From Ectopseudomonas composti (GTDB taxonomy: Bacteria > Pseudomonadota > Gammaproteobacteria > Pseudomonadales > Pseudomonadaceae), in the NCBI GenBank assembly GCA_946886245.1, contig CAMPIF010000077.1, forward strand, positions 1 to 12,068: a stretch of DNA of 12,068 nt. Reading direction: 5' to 3'. Below are positions 8,880-12,068 of the stretch, piece after piece. The position numbers and the translations under genes are program-made. The notes below the pieces were generated by a model, which did not search any database, was not told the origin of the DNA, and saw nothing but the letters and a program-made list of their open reading frames with translations. Numbering within the stretch: position 1 is the first letter of the stretch; every line of letters begins with the position of its first letter.

Positions 8880-8902
8880 ATGCGAGCCATCCCATGGGTC
8901 AA
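8875..8902 (-). promoter_or_regulatory. Predicted sigma-70 promoter of the imu operon
   Basis: On the minus strand TTGACC (8902-8897) is followed after 16 bp by TAATAC (8880-8875); an overlapping CATAAT at 8882-8877 is a better -10 hexamer but with shorter spacing. The predicted transcript would start within the LexA box about 25 nt before the imuA ATG, a classic arrangement for SOS repression. Position and hexamers are seen; function is inferred. Confidence 0.55.
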
Positions 8903-9289
8903 GAGGCTCTCGACAAGGTGCTCAGCCTGGTTACCGAGACGCGGCCGAGTCAGTCGAGTCAATCAACCGGACAATCGTGTCGATCCGGGGAATCGCGATC
9001 TACTACGTACAACCAACCCATACGATCCATCGTGTTGTGTTGCGCAGACGCTGAACCCATGGGATGTCGCGGAAACTTATCGCTGCGCGCATCTCGGACT
9101 GTCGACCGCAAAGCGGAGATGCAGATGCGGTTGAGAGTGACCAAGCGTGAAGGTCTCGATCCCCATGGGAGTACATGGATCATGGGAGCGATGAAGCCCG
9201 GTGTTTCAGGTGCCTGGGAGCCAAAGTGGGTGATTCAGTCTGGCCAAATCGAGCGCAAAGAGACCTACATTGGATAAGTCGTAGGTTCG

Positions 9290-9316
9290 CATAATGTATA
9301 TTATGTTAAATAACAT
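9290..9316. repeat. Two overlapping AT-rich palindromes
   Basis: CATAAT-GTAT-ATTATG (9290-9305) is immediately joined to ATGTTA-AA-TAACAT (9303-9316), sharing ATG. Both have perfect 6-bp arms, and the block is strikingly AT-rich for this genome. TTGACT follows at 9318-9323. The layout suggests a pair of protein-binding sites or the edge of a foreign segment; no adjacent gene clearly uses it. Confidence 0.55.
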
Positions 9317-9361
9317 GTTGACTTGAGTATGCGCTGAACTACTGTGACAGATGGTTCGCAT

Positions 9362-9408
9362 CGGGCACGTAAAGCGATCCCCCGCTCCTTGGGAGATCCT
9401 CATGCCCG
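9362..9408 (-). terminator. Possible nested hairpin downstream of the GNAT/Rnk gene
   Basis: Outer arms CGGGCA (9362-9367) and TGCCCG (9403-9408) enclose inner arms GATCCCC (9376-9382) and GGGAGATC (9391-9398, one mismatch). It lies 27 bp beyond the stop codon of the minus-strand gene at 9435. There is no U-tract, so it could be a Rho-type or RNA-stabilising 3' structure rather than an intrinsic terminator. Confidence 0.3.
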
Positions 9409-9434
9409 TGCACGAATCCTGGCTAAAGGCGCAA

Positions 9435-10346
9435 CTACAGGTGGAAATCGCCCGCGGCCTCCGGTTGATACAGCACTTTTCTGATCTCGATCCGGCGAGT
9501 CCGATCAGACACTCGCCAGTCGATGACGTCTCCCTCCTGATAACCCAGGATGGCGGCGCCGATGTCGGAGCACACGGAATGCTTGCCGGCGCTGCTGTCC
9601 GCGTCTTCAGGATAGACCAAGGCCACTTCGATCTCTTCGCCATCCAGTTGCAACAAGGCCCTGGAGTTCATCGTGACGACATTGCACGCCACCTGATGCG
9701 GCTTGACGACTATGGCTCGCTCAAGCTCATGCTCGAGCTCAACAACGGCCGGACCTTCCTCGAGCGCGATCAGGCATTCGAGTCTGGCCTTGTCGATTTC
9801 AGTGATATAGATCCCCGTGGAGTCGTCAACGGCACCTGCGCGCAGCAACTGGAAATAGCGCCCCGCCGTCATGGAAAATGACTTCAGTGTCGGCGTTTCG
9901 CTCTCAAGCAGAAAACCGCTACGTTGAAAGGCTTTCAGCGAGCGCGTGTTGTCCGGGTGGATCTTGGCGATGAGTTTCCCGGCCCGCATGTCGAGGAAGG
10001 CCAGTTTCATGCCTTCGCGGATCGTGCCTGCGCCAAGGTTTCGCCCCCATTTGTCGCTGTCTCCAATGGCCAGGACTATCTCGCAATCTGAGCCGGTCTT
10101 GATCAGGCGAACAAAGCCAACAGGGGCGTCATACCGGTCGTAGGCCATGAAAAATCGGCCGCCCCGGTTGAACAGATGGGTCAGGATCGGCAATTGCGTC
10201 CGATCGATGGCTTGCTCGATGGACCGGCAGACATCGCGCGAATCGCTCAGATAGCGAGTCACGCGCTCATCCTCCAACCAATCCATCAGTGTCAGCGCAT
10301 GTGCCCGAGTAATTTCTGGGCACAGCGAAATGAAAGGCTTGTTCAT
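9435..10346 (-). CDS. Fused GNAT acetyltransferase / Rnk-type nucleoside diphosphate kinase regulator
   Basis: This 303-residue protein has two domains. Residues about 5-170 form a GNAT N-acetyltransferase fold: WLEDERVTRYLSDS near the N-terminus, motif A around WGRNLGAGTIREGMKLAF (100-117) for acetyl-CoA pyrophosphate binding, and motif B HPDNTRSLKAFQRSGF (130-145). Residues about 178-290 match Rnk and the FKBP-like C-terminal domain of GreA/GreB: IYITEIDKARLECLI (179-193), VTMNSRALLQL (224-234), ALVYPEDAD (242-250) and ILGYQEGDVIDWRV (266-279). Rnk binds RNA polymerase and in Pseudomonas affects nucleoside diphosphate kinase levels. The start at 10346 is preferred over an in-frame ATG at 10508: the GNAT fold begins there, the 54 extra residues look non-protein-like, and GGTG precedes it closely. 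The acetylation substrate is unknown. Confidence 0.88.
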   Translation of the reverse strand: MNKPFISLCPEITRAHALTLMDWLEDERVTRYLSDSRDVCRSIEQAIDRTQLPILTHLFNRGGRFFMAYDRYDAPVGFVRLIKTGSDCEIVLAIGDSDKWGRNLGAGTIREGMKLAFLDMRAGKLIAKIHPDNTRSLKAFQRSGFLLESETPTLKSFSMTAGRYFQLLRAGAVDDSTGIYITEIDKARLECLIALEEGPAVVELEHELERAIVVKPHQVACNVVTMNSRALLQLDGEEIEVALVYPEDADSSAGKHSVCSDIGAAILGYQEGDVIDWRVSDRTRRIEIRKVLYQPEAAGDFHL

Positions 10347-10384
10347 CTTCACCACACACTTATATGTAAAGAATGAAAGCCCTT

Positions 10385-10400
10385 CATGGCTATGGCCATG
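10385..10400. repeat. Small palindrome upstream of the GNAT/Rnk gene
   Basis: CATGGC-TATG-GCCATG, perfect 6-bp arms, 39 bp before the ATG at 10346. On the minus strand TATAAG lies between it and the gene (near 10362-10367) and could be a -10 element, which would make the palindrome a candidate upstream operator. No good -35 is seen, so this is tentative. Confidence 0.3.
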
Positions 10401-10537
10401 ACGGTTCTTTCGGCAACCTGCTACTTTAAGCCATAGCGCGAGTAATGCCGAACCGCCTGTGCCCTTTTCCTCGTCGACAGCTGAACCGCTGGCGAAGCGC
10501 CCCACCACGGCTGAGCCGCCCTCTCCTGCAGTTTTCG

Positions 10538-10972
10538 CTACAACTGCGCGCGTATGATTCTTTCGAATTCAACACTTGAGCTGCTGTGCTCCTGCAACTG
10601 CTGGCGAAACTGCGGCGACAGCTGCTCCGCGAGCACTTGCTCGAAACCGTGGCGAATGTGCTGTTCGGTGCGCAGTGCCGCGCGCAAATGGGCGCGGCTG
10701 CGCCTGGGCTGTAGCGAGGCGCTCAAGCTGTTTCGCGCATATCGAAGCATGCCGAACAGGCTCCGATGCAGCGCCGGTCTGCCGCCATAGGTAGCGATCT
10801 GATTGTGCAGGCAGGCCATCAGCGCCGAGCACTGCTGTTCGCGCTCGCAAAATAGCCGCTGCTGCCCGGATGTACGCGCGCTGCCGGCAAGACGTCTATA
10901 GCTCAGGCTGGCGTCGTGGCACGCCATCAGCAGGTGGTTGAGCTGGGCGATGGTTTTGTCCAGCGTCGGCAT
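10538..10972 (-). CDS. DUF2383/PA2169-type four-helix-bundle protein, divergent paralog
   Basis: This 144-residue protein is predicted to be all helical with no signal peptide or membrane segment. Its N-terminal half (LDKTIAQLNHLLMACHDASLSYRRLA, about 4-29) lines up with the neighbouring DUF2383 protein at 11052, and both share the REQQCSAL / RSRQCAEA segment around residues 44-55. The ferritin-like acidic motif present in the neighbour (ERGED) is replaced here by RTEQHIRHG (about 101-109), so any metal site is probably lost. The start is well supported by GGGGAGG 8 nt upstream of the ATG. It lies downstream of the paralog but behind a terminator hairpin, so it may have its own promoter or be read through. 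The function of the family is unknown; a stress-related role is only inferred. Confidence 0.8.
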   Translation of the reverse strand: MPTLDKTIAQLNHLLMACHDASLSYRRLAGSARTSGQQRLFCEREQQCSALMACLHNQIATYGGRPALHRSLFGMLRYARNSLSASLQPRRSRAHLRAALRTEQHIRHGFEQVLAEQLSPQFRQQLQEHSSSSVEFERIIRAQL

Positions 10973-11015
10973 GCGCTATGCCTCCCCTGCGCGCTGGGAT
11001 GCAAATAAACGACAT

Positions 11016-11042
11016 CGGGTGCGCGCGGTTTCGCGGCACCCG
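11016..11042 (-). terminator. Terminator hairpin between the two DUF2383 genes
   Basis: On the minus strand CGGGTGC-CGCG, loop AAAC, CGCG-(C)-GCACCCG, followed by ATGTCGTTTATTT. The stem is long and GC-rich with a single bulge; the T-tract is imperfect. It sits 10 bp beyond the stop codon of the gene at 11052. Confidence 0.65.
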
Positions 11043-11051
11043 CTAGACGGC

Positions 11052-11516
11052 TCAGCTCTTGGCGCGAGCCACATCACGCATCGCTCTGACTTCATCGTGA
11101 TTGCGCAGCACGCCCTGATACTGACGCTCTACCATGCTGCGGATTGCTGCTGGCAGATTCCTGCTCAGCGCTTCGCTGTAGCGCTCCTTGGCCACGTCTT
11201 CACCGCGCTCGGCTTCGTTGAGAATGGCCTCTTCGTCCTTGCCGGTGACCAGTGATTTCAGGTCGACCCAGCGGCGGTGCAGGTCTGCACCCACGCTGGT
11301 GCTGTCCTCGGGCTCGCCGCCCAGTTCCAGGACGGCCCGTTGCAGTTCTTCGGACGCTTCTGCACATTGCCGCGAGCGTTGCGAGAAGAGTTGTTTCATG
11401 TCGGGTCGTTTGACGTCTTCGGCGCAGACCTTGAAGCCGGCCTCGCCATCCTTGCAGGTTTCGATCAGCTTGTTGAGGGTGCGTACCAGGTCTTTGCGAT
11501 CGTCGGTGAGATCCAT
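11052..11516 (-). CDS. DUF2383/PA2169-type ferritin-like protein
   Basis: This 154-residue, strongly charged, helical protein has hallmarks of the PA2169 family (DUF2383): an N-terminal helix DLVRTLNKLIETCKDGEAGF (9-28), QLFSQRSRQCAEASEELQ (42-59), the acidic motif NEAERGEDVAKERYSEAL (about 99-116), and the C-terminal QYQGVLRNHDEVRAMRD. The family is predicted to adopt a ferritin-like four-helix bundle; the ERGED and NHDEV acidic residues could bind metal, though this is unproven. There is no signal peptide, so it is likely cytoplasmic. The start at 11516 has GGAG 7 nt upstream. The paralog at 10538 follows after a terminator, and a ClpP-like protease gene precedes it by 129 bp. The biochemical role is unknown. 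Confidence 0.85.
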   Translation of the reverse strand: MDLTDDRKDLVRTLNKLIETCKDGEAGFKVCAEDVKRPDMKQLFSQRSRQCAEASEELQRAVLELGGEPEDSTSVGADLHRRWVDLKSLVTGKDEEAILNEAERGEDVAKERYSEALSRNLPAAIRSMVERQYQGVLRNHDEVRAMRDVARAKS

Positions 11517-11624
11517 GAGTCGTCTCCGGGCCGGCTAAACGGCCATTGCTGGTTGGTATGTCCCGTCTTGGGGCCTACATGAATTCCGACGTGCAGGCTG
11601 TGCTGATCGTTCAGGGAATTTTCC

Positions 11625-11646
11625 AAGCGGCAAGCTGAGCCGGCTT
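11625..11646 (-). terminator. Weak hairpin at the end of the ClpP-like gene
   Basis: AAGCGGC (11625-11631) and GCCGGCTT (11639-11646) pair with one bulged base, starting at the TGA stop of the ClpP-like gene. On the minus strand it is followed by GGAAAATTCCC rather than a U-run, so terminator function is uncertain. Confidence 0.3.
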
Positions 11647-12068
11647 CAGCTATGCACGCACCAGTTGACTGCCTCGGCCGGCATGCCGAGGCAGTCTTCA
11701 CGGTGAATCACACCGGCTGCCAGTGCTTGTTCGACGTTGAGAATGCGCGGTGCAGACATCAGGCATTCGAGTATGTTGAGGGGCGATTCGGCGCCGGCGG
11801 TGCACTCGGCGACGATGCTGGCATAAAGCTGCAGATCGTGGTCCAGGCTCATCGCGTATTCGGACATGCGCGCGTGGTCCACGGCGCCGTTGACCGTCCA
11901 GTGAAAGGGATGAAACAGGAACTTGCTGTGGGGGCAGGCCGTGCGCGTTTCGCCGGCAAGAAAAATGATGTTGCCCATGGACTCGACGGTGCCGAGGTTG
12001 TGCGTCTTCACGGGTACCGGCAGCGAGATGAGGAAGTTGTAGAGGGAGAAGCCGTAGCTGCACTCCCC
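11646..12068 (-). CDS. ClpP-like serine protease (5' end outside window)
   Basis: The last 140 codons are visible; the gene begins beyond the right edge. The fragment starts in the glycine-containing oxyanion region (GECSYGFSLYNFLISLPVPV, residues 1-20 of the fragment) and continues with GTVESMGNIIFLAG, in which S30 matches the ClpP nucleophile (ASMG). KFLFHPFHW follows, in which H53 matches the catalytic histidine. The S-to-H spacing (23) is close to that of ClpP (about 25). The third triad residue is not obvious: near SAPRIL the ClpP aspartate position aligns with E101 or is absent. The family is the ClpP/crotonase-like fold. A codon for valine (GTG, 12009-12011) could be misread as a start, but the upstream frame is clearly homologous. 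No ATPase partner (ClpA or ClpX) is visible, so it may act alone or not be a processive Clp protease. Confidence 0.85.
   Translation of the reverse strand, partial: GECSYGFSLYNFLISLPVPVKTHNLGTVESMGNIIFLAGETRTACPHSKFLFHPFHWTVNGAVDHARMSEYAMSLDHDLQLYASIVAECTAGAESPLNILECLMSAPRILNVEQALAAGVIHREDCLGMPAEAVNWCVHS
11667..11696. repeat. Perfect 12-bp inverted repeat inside the 3' end of the ClpP-like gene
   Basis: GACTGCCTCGGC, 6-nt spacer CGGCAT, GCCGAGGCAGTC. It encodes the region around CLGMPAEAV near the C-terminus, ending 18 codons... about 20 bp before the stop codon region. It resembles a terminator stem without a U-tract on either strand and could form a stable hairpin in the mRNA. Confidence 0.7.

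Larger units (their letters stand above)
8903..9434. other. About 530 bp without a supported gene
   Basis: The best open frame is plus-strand 8894-9277 (127 codons, MGQEALDKVLSLVTETR...). It has no Shine-Dalgarno sequence, its start overlaps the imuA promoter, its third-position GC is clearly lower than in neighbouring genes, and I recognise no family. The segment contains CCCATGGG at 8891, 9056 and 9162, a short tandem GAGTCAGTC/GAGTCAATC near 8948-8965, two AT-rich palindromes (9290-9316) and a hairpin region (9362-9408). It may be degenerate coding or acquired DNA, or a long regulatory spacer. Confidence 0.4.

Noticed and set aside
8894..9277. 127-codon plus-strand open frame starting next to the LexA box
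   Set aside because: There is no Shine-Dalgarno sequence, its first codons overlap the imuA -35 region, its third-position GC is well below that of its neighbours, and I recognise no family. It is kept only as part of the unexplained gap.
9206..9643. 145-codon minus-strand open frame overlapping the end of the GNAT/Rnk gene
   Set aside because: It overlaps the conserved Rnk-like C-terminus in another frame and has a Ser/Cys/Arg-rich translation without family features.

Overview
The window looks like chromosome from Pseudomonas sensu lato: GC-rich genes with strong GC bias at the third codon position, an OprD-family porin, a MocR-type regulator, an SOS-controlled imuA-imuB-dnaE2 mutagenesis cassette, a GNAT/Rnk fusion protein and tandem PA2169-type (DUF2383) proteins. 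The species cannot be fixed from the sequence alone. All genes except the MocR regulator are on the minus strand.

Left part (1-2147): the start of an NDH-2-like FAD/NAD oxidoreductase (cut by the left edge) diverges from a 499-residue MocR/PdxR-type regulator. The 127-bp space between them holds a perfect 7+6+7 inverted repeat that is a good operator candidate. The regulator converges on the porin gene, with a strong hairpin terminator between them that is oriented for the porin.

Porin to mutasome (2148-8902): an OprD-family outer-membrane porin, then a 342-bp gap carrying a textbook intrinsic terminator on the plus strand, although no plus-strand gene lies before it (possible small RNA). 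Next is the tightly packed operon imuA -> imuB -> dnaE2, with a 7-nt gap and then a 4-nt ATGA overlap. It is driven from a near-ideal LexA box embedded in a promoter just upstream of imuA. ImuA (RecA/SulA-like), ImuB (catalytically dead Y-family clamp adaptor) and ImuC/DnaE2 (error-prone C-family polymerase) act together in DNA-damage-induced translesion synthesis. No lexA2 gene is present in the cassette.

Middle gap (about 8903-9434): about 530 bp without a convincing gene, with atypical codon use in its best open frame, two adjacent AT-rich palindromes and several copies of a short ATGCGARCC-like motif. It may be degenerate or acquired DNA.

Right part (9435-12068): a GNAT acetyltransferase fused to a Rnk/GreA-C-like domain, two DUF2383 ferritin-like four-helix-bundle paralogs separated by a terminator, and a ClpP-like serine protease cut by the right edge. 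This looks like a stress or general-maintenance neighbourhood, though the functions of these genes are inferred only from family membership.

I found no CRISPR array, tRNA, rRNA or intact insertion sequence. The known headline system is the imuABC mutasome. The least explained signals are the orphan plus-strand terminator at 3668-3698 and the gap between imuA and the GNAT/Rnk gene.
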